This document shows positions 16,058-23,887 of a DNA stretch of 42,206 nucleotides, in pieces. The position numbers were made by a program, and so were the translations under genes. The stretch covers positions 1 through 42,206 of the forward strand of contig JACRGB010000034.1 of the NCBI GenBank assembly GCA_016212505.1, written 5' to 3'. The notes below the pieces were generated by a model. That model was given only the letters and a program-made list of their open reading frames with translations, was not told the DNA's origin and ran no database searches. Origin of the DNA: Microcaldota archaeon. GTDB lineage: Archaea; Micrarchaeota; Micrarchaeia; Anstonellales; Bilamarchaeaceae. The first letter of the stretch is position 1. Each line of letters opens with the position of its first letter.

Positions 16058-16837
16058 TTAGAAGCTAGCAATCGTTTTTTCAATAAATTCCTTCTTTATT
16101 TCATCTACGCTAATCGTTTCAATTGCCGATTCCAAAAACCCTTCAATAATCAGTTTTCGCGCTTCGTCTCTGCTAATGCCGCGTGACATTAAATAAAATA
16201 TTTTTTCTTCATCAATCTGCGAAACTGATGCTGCATGCCTTGAAGAAACATCATTGTTTTCTATTTCCAGTTCCGGGTTTGCTGTTGCATGTGCTCCCGG
16301 ATTAAGCAAAATTACGTGCTGGCTAAGGAAAGATGAGGCCCCACCACCATTTTTCTCAATCTTTATCATTCCATCCAATTTCGCAGATGCTTCGTCCTTT
16401 GCAACTCCCTTAACGAGTATGCTTCCTTTTGTATTATCGCTTGCATGGCGTAACCGTGAATCCAGATAAAATTTGTTATTTCCTTTTTGCGCAAACACAT
16501 GGACATCGTAAGCCTGTGCAAAAGATCCATCAAGGCTGTTTGTTATTTTCCCGTTTCCGTTATTGAGCCAGAGCCCATGAACATTAATTACTGAATGCTC
16601 TCCAATTGAATTTAATTGGATCAAATCTGAGTTTTTTTCCTGCATTATGAAACAATTGACCGAACAATTCTTGCCGATTTTTAGCCGTATTTCGGCTTTA
16701 CCTTCCGGTTTTATGATAATAATTGGACTAGAGTTATCGCTAATTGTAACTACAGAACTATTGGTTACTTCAACTCGATCTTTATCTTTGAGCGTTAATT
16801 CATTCATTTGGTTCGACCCACAATTTTTTCCAATCAA
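16058..16837 (-). CDS. sufD: SufD-like Fe-S scaffold subunit, short form
   Basis: The 259-aa protein is a SufBD-family beta-helix protein expected to partner SufB and the ATPase SufC in Fe-S cluster assembly. Its C-terminal part is diagnostic: DVSSRHAASVSQIDEEKIFY followed by LMSRGISRDEARKLIIEGF, retaining the His that SufD uses in the SufB-SufD interface. It is much shorter than typical SufD (about 400 aa or more), lacking the N-terminal helical region and keeping mainly the beta-helix core. It starts 9 bases after the sufB stop, so the two are one operon. An alternative name would be a SufB paralogue, but the order B-D with a full SufB upstream favours SufD. Confidence 0.85.
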   Translation of the reverse strand: MIGKNCGSNQMNELTLKDKDRVEVTNSSVVTISDNSSPIIIIKPEGKAEIRLKIGKNCSVNCFIMQEKNSDLIQLNSIGEHSVINVHGLWLNNGNGKITNSLDGSFAQAYDVHVFAQKGNNKFYLDSRLRHASDNTKGSILVKGVAKDEASAKLDGMIKIEKNGGGASSFLSQHVILLNPGAHATANPELEIENNDVSSRHAASVSQIDEEKIFYLMSRGISRDEARKLIIEGFLESAIETISVDEIKKEFIEKTIASF

Positions 16838-16846
16838 ATTTTACAA

Positions 16847-18256
16847 TTATCCGACTGCCCCTTCCAACTGCACTTCAATTAGCCGATTTAATTCAACCGC
16901 GTATTCCATTGGCAGTTCCTTTGTAAATGATTCAATAAACCCAAGAACAATCATTGCTAAAGCATCTTTTTCCGGAATTCCCCGACTCATTAAATAAAAG
17001 AGCTTTTCACTTCCAATTTTACCAACTTTAGCTTCATGGCCAATAGTAGTTGTATCTTCATCAATTTGTATTGTAGGGTAAGTATCCGATCGCGATGCCT
17101 GGTCCAAAAGATAAGCATCGCATTGTACAAACGCTTTGCAATTCGTTGCGCCTTTAACTACCTTTAGCATCCCCCGGTAGGAGCTGCGGCCACCAGCCTG
17201 CGAAATACTTTTTGAAATTATCTGTGAAGTAGTATTTGGTGCCTGATGGATGATTTTTGCACCAGCATCCAGGTTCTGTCCTTTTCCTGCAAAAGCAACT
17301 GATAATACTTCGCCACGTGCGCCTTTTCCCTTCAAAATAATACAGGGGTATTTCATGGTAACTCGTGAGCCGATATTTCCGTCGAGCCACTCAACAACCG
17401 AATTTTCGTGCGCTACTGCGCGCTTAGTAACAAGATTGTAAACATTGGAAGACCAGTTCTGGATCGTTGTATACCTGACATACGCTTCTTTTTTAGCTAC
17501 TATTTCTACAACTGCGCTATGTAATGCTCCAGCTGAATAAACTGGGGCGGAGCATCCCTCCACGTAATTTATTCTGCTGCCTGGTTCAGCGATTATCATC
17601 GTCCTTTCAAATTGCCCAGCATTCTGCGTATTAATTCTGAAATACGCCTGTAAAGGGATTTTGACATGCACGTTTTCAGGAACATAAACGAAGCTTCCCC
17701 CAGACCAGACCGCGCTATTTAGCGCTGCAAATTTATTATCTGTTATTGGAATAACTGAGCCAAAATATTGCCTGACAACTTCAGGATACTCCTTTAACCC
17801 AGTATCCATATCAAGGAAAACTACTCCTTGTTCGCTCCATTCTTTTTTTAGGTTATGGTACACGACCTCACTGTCATATTGTGCGCTCGCACCACCTAAA
17901 AACTTCCGCTCAGCTTCAGAAATCCCAATTTTATCAAAAGTTTTTTTGATATCCTCGGGAACCATGTCCCAGGCATTAAATTTTTCATCTGTCGGGCTGG
18001 CATAATAGTGAATATCATCAAAATTGATCTGACTAAGATCCGCTCCCCAGTTTGGCATTGGCTTGCTCTTGAATATTTTTAATGCTTTTAACCGGGTTTC
18101 AAGCATCCACTGCGGTTCGTTCTTTATTTCAGAAATCGTTCGTACAGTTTGTTCATCAATGCCTTTAGCCGTTAAGTGCTTGTATTTGATATCATCTTTG
18201 AAATCGTATTTTGCATAACTAAAGTCTATCTGCTGGTTTGTCATATTATTACTCAC
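16847..18256 (-). CDS. sufB: SufB, Fe-S cluster scaffold subunit
   Basis: The 469-aa protein is full-length SufB. The N-terminal region (about 1-130) includes EPQWMLETRLKALKIF and PMPNWGADLSQI. The beta-helix core carries CSAPVYSAGALHSAVVEI, and the C-terminus reads GHEAKVGKIGSEKLFYLMSR, then PMEYAVELNRLIE. These are the signatures of bacterial, Firmicutes-like SufB rather than the shorter archaeal SmsB type, suggesting transfer from bacteria (inference). It builds [4Fe-4S] clusters on the SufBC(D) complex using sulfur from SufS via SufU. It is the first gene of a leftward operon, divergent from the sufC-sufS-sufU operon. Confidence 0.96.
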   Translation of the reverse strand: MSNNMTNQQIDFSYAKYDFKDDIKYKHLTAKGIDEQTVRTISEIKNEPQWMLETRLKALKIFKSKPMPNWGADLSQINFDDIHYYASPTDEKFNAWDMVPEDIKKTFDKIGISEAERKFLGGASAQYDSEVVYHNLKKEWSEQGVVFLDMDTGLKEYPEVVRQYFGSVIPITDNKFAALNSAVWSGGSFVYVPENVHVKIPLQAYFRINTQNAGQFERTMIIAEPGSRINYVEGCSAPVYSAGALHSAVVEIVAKKEAYVRYTTIQNWSSNVYNLVTKRAVAHENSVVEWLDGNIGSRVTMKYPCIILKGKGARGEVLSVAFAGKGQNLDAGAKIIHQAPNTTSQIISKSISQAGGRSSYRGMLKVVKGATNCKAFVQCDAYLLDQASRSDTYPTIQIDEDTTTIGHEAKVGKIGSEKLFYLMSRGIPEKDALAMIVLGFIESFTKELPMEYAVELNRLIEVQLEGAVG

Positions 18257-18346
18257 AATCCGTTTAACTGCAATTTGCCTAATTTTACCTATATAATAGA
18301 TGTGTCGATCGGTTTAAAATTTTAGGCATACCTAAATATTCTATAT
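18257..18346. promoter_or_regulatory. Divergent suf promoter region with TTTAGG-N4-CCTAAA palindrome
   Basis: The gap between the two suf operons holds a leftward TATA-like box (ATTATATAGG on the minus strand, 18290-18299) and a rightward one (GGTTTAAAAT, 18311-18320). Directly after the rightward box is a symmetric site, TTTAGGCATACCTAAA (18321-18336), with six-base half-sites. TTAGG half-sites resemble those of DtxR/IdeR-family iron-dependent repressors. Near the leftward box lies the related direct repeat CCTAATTTTACCTA (18279-18292). Iron-responsive control of both operons is a reasonable inference. Confidence 0.55.
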
Positions 18347-18790
18347 ATGAAAACAAAACACTACTCAAGACCTCCGCGGAGATACCAGCCTCCTCGGCGA
18401 TCACAACCTCTAAGAGGCGAACGTGACTGGATTTTATTATCCGAATTAATTTCGAAGGCAGCTCAGTCAGGAAAAGGAGTTATGATTTTTAGCCACAAAC
18501 CGACCGAAATGCAATTAGTTTATGATCGTAAAAAAGGCATTGGTCTTCAAAAATGCTATTGTGATAAAGATCAGGGTTGGAGTGTTTTCTGGTCGGGTAA
18601 AGCAGGATATGAAGTATCTTATGACAGTGCTATTACACGTAAACCGGGGTTTTCCGTCGCATCCGATGCTGATTTGTCCGAATGTAATAATAAAATAAAT
18701 AGATTTAAAGAAGATATTTTAAACGCAGCAAAAACTAACAGAAAAATAAGCAAGTTTGTTGAAAAACATAGAGATGAAATGGAATTATAG
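18347..18790 (+). CDS. Uncharacterised 147-aa protein in the sufCSU operon
   Basis: I do not recognise this protein. It opens with a basic, Pro/Arg-rich stretch (KHYSRPPRRYQPPRRSQP) likely to be disordered and nucleic-acid- or membrane-surface-binding. The remainder is an alpha/beta domain with FSHKPTEMQLVYD, a CYC pair (QKCYCDKDQGWSVFW), and a helical C-terminus. It is the first gene of the rightward suf operon, 11 bases ahead of sufC and immediately after the palindrome. That position suggests a role in Fe-S assembly, iron sensing or control; Cys count is low (CYC plus one more), so cluster binding is not obvious. Confidence 0.75.
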   Translation: MKTKHYSRPPRRYQPPRRSQPLRGERDWILLSELISKAAQSGKGVMIFSHKPTEMQLVYDRKKGIGLQKCYCDKDQGWSVFWSGKAGYEVSYDSAITRKPGFSVASDADLSECNNKINRFKEDILNAAKTNRKISKFVEKHRDEMEL

Positions 18791-18801
18791 GTGTAATTGA
18801 T

Positions 18802-19545
18802 ATGTTCGAAATTAAAGACCTAAAAGTTTCTATCGAAGATAAGGAAATCATCAAGGGCATAACTCTAGCCATAAAGATCGGTGAGATTCATGCAGTCATG
18901 GGTCCAAATGGTGCTGGTAAAAGTTCATTAGCAGAAGCACTAATGGGACATCCTTCTCTCAAAGTATCCGGAAGCATAAAGCTAGATGGGAAAGAACTAG
19001 CTGATAAACCAGCCAATGAGCGGGCCAATGCTGGTATGTTTTTGGCATTTCAGGCTCCTGAAGAAATTGAAGGAGTCAAAGTAAGCACATTTATCCGAAA
19101 AGCAGTTGCAATGAAAGATAATTCTGCTCAAGATTTAGATAAAATGGTCCAGGTCCACAAAGACCTTGTTAAAAACTCAGAAAAATTAGGAATGGGCGAA
19201 ACTTTCGTGAGTCGGGAACTGAATGTTGGCTTTTCAGGCGGAGAAAAGAAACGGCTTGAAATTTTACAGATGATGGCACTTAAACCAAAATTAGTAATTT
19301 TAGATGAAGTTGATTCAGGATTAGATATTGATGGAATCAAAATAATTTCTCAGGCAATTTCAGAACTAAATGACGGAACACGTGGTTTCTTGGTTATTAC
19401 TCACTATCCAAGAATTCTCAAGTACATAAAACCAAATTTTGTTCATATTCTTGCAGCCGGCAAAATAATTCTTTCAGGAGACGAAAAGCTTGCTCATGAA
19501 ATTGAGGAAAAAGGATATTCAAGTTATGTTAAGGGGCAGAAGTAA
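18802..19545 (+). CDS. sufC: SufC, ABC-type ATPase of the SUF complex
   Basis: The 247-aa soluble ABC ATPase powers conformational change in the SufBCD scaffold. Motifs are Walker A GPNGAGKS (34-41), the Q-loop region FLAFQAPEEIEGVKV (SufC-typical, binding SufB/D), the ABC signature NVGFSGGEKKRLEILQM, and Walker B LVILDEVDSGLDID, followed by the H-loop VITHYPRIL. It has no membrane domain, as expected. Its TAA stop overlaps the ATG of sufS (19545), so the two are translationally coupled. Confidence 0.97.
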   Translation: MFEIKDLKVSIEDKEIIKGITLAIKIGEIHAVMGPNGAGKSSLAEALMGHPSLKVSGSIKLDGKELADKPANERANAGMFLAFQAPEEIEGVKVSTFIRKAVAMKDNSAQDLDKMVQVHKDLVKNSEKLGMGETFVSRELNVGFSGGEKKRLEILQMMALKPKLVILDEVDSGLDIDGIKIISQAISELNDGTRGFLVITHYPRILKYIKPNFVHILAAGKIILSGDEKLAHEIEEKGYSSYVKGQK

Positions 19546-20768
19546 TGTTTGATGTTGATAAAATAAGAAAAGATTTTCCAATCTTCAACAATAAAGTCAA
19601 TGGTAAGGACTTAATTTACCTGGATTCAGCTGCAACTGCCCAACGTCCCATTCAAGTAATCGATTCTGTAACTGGTTTTTACAAGAACAAAAATGCAAAT
19701 GTCGCAAGAGGACTTCATACGTTGGCAGAAGAAGCTACTATTTCTTATGAAGCAGTTAGGGAAAAAGTACAAAAATTTATTGCTGCACCTGATCAAAAAG
19801 AAATTATCTTCACTAGGAACGCAACTGAAGCTGCAAACTTAGTAATGCGGGCTTGGGGAGAAAAATTCATTAAAAAAGGAGATAAAATTGTAACTACGAT
19901 TATGGAACATCACAGTGATTTTGTTCCCTGGCAACAGCTTGCCTACAAAAAAGGTGCAGAGTTCGTTGTTGTCGATATAACTGAAGATGGTCAAATTAGT
20001 GAAAATGAATTTGAAAAAAAAGTAAAAGGAGCAAAATTTGTTGCTTTTTCAGCAGCATCAAATGTACTAGGAACAATAACTGATTCAAAAAAACTTTGCC
20101 AAATTGCTCATGATCAAGGTGCAGTTTGCTTTATTGATGGTGCCCAATCAGTACCTTCAGTAAAAACCAATGTAAAAGAATCAAATTGCGATTTCCTTAT
20201 TTTTTCTGGCCATAAACTCATGGCACCTTTTGGCTCAGGCGTCTTATATGGAAAAACTGAGTTCCTTGAGCAAATGGATCCATTTCTTTATGGTGGCGAT
20301 ATGATTCGAGAAGTTCACGCAGAGCGAAACAGCGTTTGGAACGAATTACCAAATAAGTTTGAGAGCGGTACTCCAGATGTTGGTGCTGTTATTGGTCTAG
20401 GTGCGGCAATAGACTATTTGAATAAAATTGGTATGGATAAAATTACTTCATACGAGCATGAACTTAGTTCTTATCTTCTAAACGCTCTTTCCGGAATAAA
20501 TGGCCTGCGAGTACTTGGCCCAACTGAGCCAAAAAAACGTTTATCACTTGCTGCTTTTAGTATGGAAAAAATCCATCCTCATGATGTTTCAGCACTCTTA
20601 GACGCCGATGGTATTGCAGTACGAAGCGGTCATCACTGCACCATGCCATTGCATGAGCGGTTAAAAGTAGATGCAAGTACCCGGGCAAGTTTCTATATTT
20701 ACAACAAAAAAGAGGAAGTTGATTTGCTTGTTCAATCGTTGGAACGGGCTAAAAAAATATTCTCATAA
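19545..20768 (+). CDS. sufS: SufS, group II cysteine desulfurase
   Basis: The 407-aa PLP enzyme removes sulfur from cysteine, giving alanine and an enzyme persulfide for Fe-S assembly. Lys224 in FSGHKLMAP would bind PLP. His123 in MEHHSDFVPW stacks on the cofactor, and Asp198 and Gln201 (FIDGAQSV) contact it. The catalytic Cys365 is in RSGHHCTMPLH, the short loop typical of the group II (SufS) class. The N-terminal YLDSAATAQRP and NVARGLHTLAEEAT segments are also characteristic. It starts at the last base of sufC and is followed 14 bases later by sufU, its expected sulfur acceptor. Confidence 0.97.
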   Translation: MFDVDKIRKDFPIFNNKVNGKDLIYLDSAATAQRPIQVIDSVTGFYKNKNANVARGLHTLAEEATISYEAVREKVQKFIAAPDQKEIIFTRNATEAANLVMRAWGEKFIKKGDKIVTTIMEHHSDFVPWQQLAYKKGAEFVVVDITEDGQISENEFEKKVKGAKFVAFSAASNVLGTITDSKKLCQIAHDQGAVCFIDGAQSVPSVKTNVKESNCDFLIFSGHKLMAPFGSGVLYGKTEFLEQMDPFLYGGDMIREVHAERNSVWNELPNKFESGTPDVGAVIGLGAAIDYLNKIGMDKITSYEHELSSYLLNALSGINGLRVLGPTEPKKRLSLAAFSMEKIHPHDVSALLDADGIAVRSGHHCTMPLHERLKVDASTRASFYIYNKKEEVDLLVQSLERAKKIFS

Positions 20769-20782
20769 AGAGATGACTAAAA

Positions 20783-21160
20783 ATGGAAGAAATTTATCAG
20801 CAATTTATTATTGATCTTTACAAGAATCCGCTTAATTTTGGTAAAATGGAAGAACCGACCTACCGAGCTGAGCTTGGCAATGCCACCTGTGGAGATTCAA
20901 TTGAGCTTTTTATTAAAATTGATAGTAATGGCAAAGTCAGCGAATCAAAATTCATCGGAAAAGGTTGTGCAATAAGTCAGGCCAGTGCATCACTTTTTAC
21001 CGGTTATTTGAAAGGAAAATCGGTCGAGCAATTAAACATAATAACAAAAGATGATTGCTTAGCTTTGCTGAAAATTAATTTAGATAAAAACCCTTCAAGA
21101 ATGCGCTGCGCATTGCTTGTTTTTGATACGTTTAAGAAAGCGGTAGACCAAAAAAGTTAA
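20783..21160 (+). CDS. sufU: SufU-like zinc-dependent sulfurtransferase
   Basis: The 125-aa IscU/NifU-N-family protein has the conserved Cys36 and Asp38 (ATCGDSI), Cys62 (KGCAISQASAS) and Cys109 (RMRCALLVF). In Gram-positive SufU these bind Zn2+, and one Cys accepts persulfide sulfur from SufS. The insert between the second and third Cys that marks SufU is shorter here than the usual 18-21 residues (protein about 20 aa shorter than typical). That makes an IscU-like scaffold role a possible alternative. An additional Cys92 is present. The SufS-adjacent position supports the SufU call. Confidence 0.9.
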   Translation: MEEIYQQFIIDLYKNPLNFGKMEEPTYRAELGNATCGDSIELFIKIDSNGKVSESKFIGKGCAISQASASLFTGYLKGKSVEQLNIITKDDCLALLKINLDKNPSRMRCALLVFDTFKKAVDQKS

Positions 21161-21224
21161 TGATATTTACACTCTAAAACATCAACCTTATATACCGTTC
21201 TTACATAATATATAACAGATACTT

Positions 21225-23498
21225 ATGTCTAAGGACTACTCTTCTGAAGATAAAGCAATATTAGAAGCAATCCAGTCTTTCAATGGTATTCCTAGCTCTG
21301 AAGCACTTGCTAAATTAGAATCCCTTCCATATCCAGCTACTTTTATCTCCAAGCGCATCAAAGCAAACCGAGTACTTTCCCAAGCTCAAAATAAACGCGC
21401 AATAGAATACATAAAACAACTGCCCCTGGATCAACTCAAAACTCAAACTGCAAAACAAGGAGGCCTAATTTCAAACTGTAAGGATCATCCTTTATGGCTT
21501 AAACCTCTTCATCAAAGAATAGATGCAGAAGTTATTCTTCCAGCCATAAGATCCTTTAGAGGGATCCCTACACCTACGGCACTTGCAAGTTCAGGATCTA
21601 TCCCGTATAGTCACACTTTGATCTCCGAACGCATCAAAACAAATCTAATACTTGCTAGAGCTCAAGACAAACGTGCAGTGGAATATATCAAATCATTATC
21701 AGTTGATGAACTCAAAGCTCAAACTGCCAAACAAATGGGCCTAACATCAATCTGCCAAGATAATCCTAAGTTACTCAAGGCCCTTCATAAACGGATTGAT
21801 CTAGAAATTATTCTTCCCGCCATACAATCCTTCAATGGTATCCCTATTCCTACCGTACTTACTAAATCAAAGGCTCTTCCGTACAGTGCTGCCTTCATCT
21901 CCCAACGCATCAAAGCCAACTCAACCCTATCTGGAGCTCAAAACAAACGTGCAGTAGAATACATAAAACAACTAACCGTTGCTGAACTCAAAGCTCAAAG
22001 CGGTAAACAAAAAGGCCTAATTTTAATCTGTAGAAATTATTCCTCTTATCTTAACGTTATTTATCAAAGAATTGAAGAAGAAATTCTTCTTCCAATAATT
22101 CAATCTTTCAATGGCATTCCTACTTCCAAAGCGCTTGCCAGGTTAAGATCCCTCCCTTACAATCGTAAATTCATCGCCGAAAGCATGGACTCTAATCCGG
22201 CACTTATTAAAGCTCAAAATAAACGTGCATTGGAATATATCAAAGCATTACCCGTGGATGATCTAAAGGCTCAAACTGCCACTCAAGAAGGATTGTTTTC
22301 AATTTGTAAAAATCACCCTTCTTGGCTGGATTCTATTTACAAAAGAATAGCCCTTGAAATTCTTCTTCCGGTTATTCAATCTTTCAATGGTATCCCTACT
22401 TCAAGAGCACTGAAAAATTTAGGTTTACTTCCTTATAGTCGTCATTTCATATCCGAATGTATCCAATCCTATCCTGAACTTTTCCTTGCTATAGCCCAAA
22501 AGAAAGGTCTTACCCCTGATCAGGCTGTAGAACTGGCTCTAGAAAGAAACGATGAGACCCCTGCTGCCAAAGCTGCCCTTTCGCAACGCCTTAACAATCT
22601 ACATGCATTCCGTGAAATGGTAGGCTTGCTGCGTAGTTTGGGTCATCTTTTTACCAATAGAACAATCCTTGAAGTAAGCTTGTACCCACGCCCTCTTACT
22701 AAGGCAGCAGGAGAGCTTGGGCTTTTTCTACCTATTGGTTATGAGCAGATGCAGACATTCCACCAAGGTAAAAGCTCAGAACTTCCAACCGCCCGGACAG
22801 TAGTTTTGCAAAGCATCCATAGATTGACCAGTGAAAGCCTAACCAATTTATTTCGTCAAGTTCATGTTGCATTAGCTGAAGATGGGATAGTCATAGCAAC
22901 CTATTCCAGACGCCATGCCCCTGTTGACGGATTTTTAGAATCATTAGAGGCACATGGTTTTACTATTACCGAGCAAGGTATTCTTCATATCGCTGCGCCC
23001 AGCGATCAAACATTAAGAAATGCGGGGGTAGCTGCAGATGATATTGCCAGAGCAAAATCAAAAATTTCTGGTTCTTCTGATGTAATTGTTCTTTCCAAAC
23101 GCATTCCTTCAGAGGCTGTTTCCTTTGTTCCTGCGTTACTACGGCTCCAGGGGCAAGAAAAGCATGATTTTGAGTATACTGATGGAGTACCCTTTACTCT
23201 TCCAGATAGTTTAGCCAATCAACTAAAAGCTAGTTTTTTACTTAGTCGCGAACTTGCTACGTTGCCTAAAGATCCTTTTATATTAGAAATTATGGATGCC
23301 GGTCAGGTAGTGGCACTAGCCGGCTTTGGCACTCATCCTTTATTTCCCCGCATGGCTGAAGCGTCTTCCTATCCTAATGCCCCTGCTGCAGATTATCCTG
23401 CTATTGCAAGAAGACTTGCAACAAACGCAGAATTAAGAAGAAGTGTCGGCATCCAGCCTGGACATATCGCTCGCGTTCCTTTGCAGAGATTATCTTGA
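21225..23498 (+). CDS. Five-repeat protein with methyltransferase-like C-terminal half
   Basis: The 757-aa protein begins with four full and one partial repeat of about 92 residues (roughly 12-410). Each repeat runs SFNGIPTSxALxxLxSLPY, xFISxRIKANxxLxxAQxKR, AxEYIKxLxxDxLKAQTAKQ, then GLxSIC and a helix ending in RI. The SFNGIP unit may be an HTH-like or helical adaptor. The part from about 430 to 640 resembles the second half of a class I SAM methyltransferase fold (ARTVVLQSIHRL, VALAEDGIVIATYSR, FLESLEAHGFTI, DVIVLSKR), but no GxGxG SAM loop is evident, so it may be inactive. The tail is Pro/Ala-rich. TATA-like CCTTATATACC (21187-21197) supports the start. Function unknown. Confidence 0.8.
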   Translation: MSKDYSSEDKAILEAIQSFNGIPSSEALAKLESLPYPATFISKRIKANRVLSQAQNKRAIEYIKQLPLDQLKTQTAKQGGLISNCKDHPLWLKPLHQRIDAEVILPAIRSFRGIPTPTALASSGSIPYSHTLISERIKTNLILARAQDKRAVEYIKSLSVDELKAQTAKQMGLTSICQDNPKLLKALHKRIDLEIILPAIQSFNGIPIPTVLTKSKALPYSAAFISQRIKANSTLSGAQNKRAVEYIKQLTVAELKAQSGKQKGLILICRNYSSYLNVIYQRIEEEILLPIIQSFNGIPTSKALARLRSLPYNRKFIAESMDSNPALIKAQNKRALEYIKALPVDDLKAQTATQEGLFSICKNHPSWLDSIYKRIALEILLPVIQSFNGIPTSRALKNLGLLPYSRHFISECIQSYPELFLAIAQKKGLTPDQAVELALERNDETPAAKAALSQRLNNLHAFREMVGLLRSLGHLFTNRTILEVSLYPRPLTKAAGELGLFLPIGYEQMQTFHQGKSSELPTARTVVLQSIHRLTSESLTNLFRQVHVALAEDGIVIATYSRRHAPVDGFLESLEAHGFTITEQGILHIAAPSDQTLRNAGVAADDIARAKSKISGSSDVIVLSKRIPSEAVSFVPALLRLQGQEKHDFEYTDGVPFTLPDSLANQLKASFLLSRELATLPKDPFILEIMDAGQVVALAGFGTHPLFPRMAEASSYPNAPAADYPAIARRLATNAELRRSVGIQPGHIARVPLQRLS

Positions 23499-23822
23499 TA
23501 GAATTTTGTCAATTTTCGCCGCCACAATAAAATCATTTTCATGCAGCCCATTAATTGAATGAGTATAGAGCTCAATTCGTACGTGGTTCCATTTTTCGAT
23601 ATGGATATCAGGATGGTGGCCTTCTTTTTCTGCAATTGCGCCAACCTTGTTTACAAAAGCCAGCGCTTGCTTGAAATCCGTGAACTTGAATTGCCTTGCT
23701 ATTTTTATTCCAACTAACTTCCATTCCGAATTTACCTGCCCCATGTATTTCTGCACTTCTTCCGGCTTTAGTGGAGGGATTCCGCCTTCGCATGCAACAC
23801 ATTTTTTTCCAATTAATTTCAT
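23490..23822 (-). CDS. Pterin-4a-carbinolamine dehydratase
   Basis: The 110-aa protein matches the PCD/DCoH family. Catalytic-site residues His69, His70, Pro71, Trp78 and His88 lie in EGHHPDIHIEKWNHVRIEL and THSINGLHENDFIVAAKID. The enzyme dehydrates 4a-hydroxytetrahydropterins, and homologues elsewhere act as cofactor-recycling enzymes or as protein chaperones. A CxxC pair near the N-terminus (Cys8, Cys11) is extra. No aromatic amino acid hydroxylase is in the window, so the pterin partner is unknown. Its 3' end overlaps the convergent repeat-protein gene by 9 bases, and it is divergent from RuBisCO. Confidence 0.93.
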   Translation of the reverse strand: MKLIGKKCVACEGGIPPLKPEEVQKYMGQVNSEWKLVGIKIARQFKFTDFKQALAFVNKVGAIAEKEGHHPDIHIEKWNHVRIELYTHSINGLHENDFIVAAKIDKILSR

Positions 23823-23844
23823 TTAATCATCCTGATCTAACCTA

Positions 23845-23854
23845 AACGGCCGTT
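23845..23854. promoter_or_regulatory. Perfect palindrome AACGGCCGTT in a divergent promoter
   Basis: A 10-base perfect palindrome lies between the dehydratase and RuBisCO starts, immediately before the RuBisCO TATA-like box (CTTTATATG, 23857-23865). The ATG at 23888 then lies close to the expected transcription start. A regulator could control both genes from here; this is inference. Confidence 0.35.
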
Positions 23855-23887
23855 AGCTTTATATGTTTTGTCTGGGCGTTCAAACTC

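Noticed and set aside
21225-23498. CRISPR-like repeats in the repeat-protein gene
   Set aside because: Repeats are about 276 bases, in frame, and degenerate at third positions. They encode protein repeats, not an array of short repeats with unique spacers.
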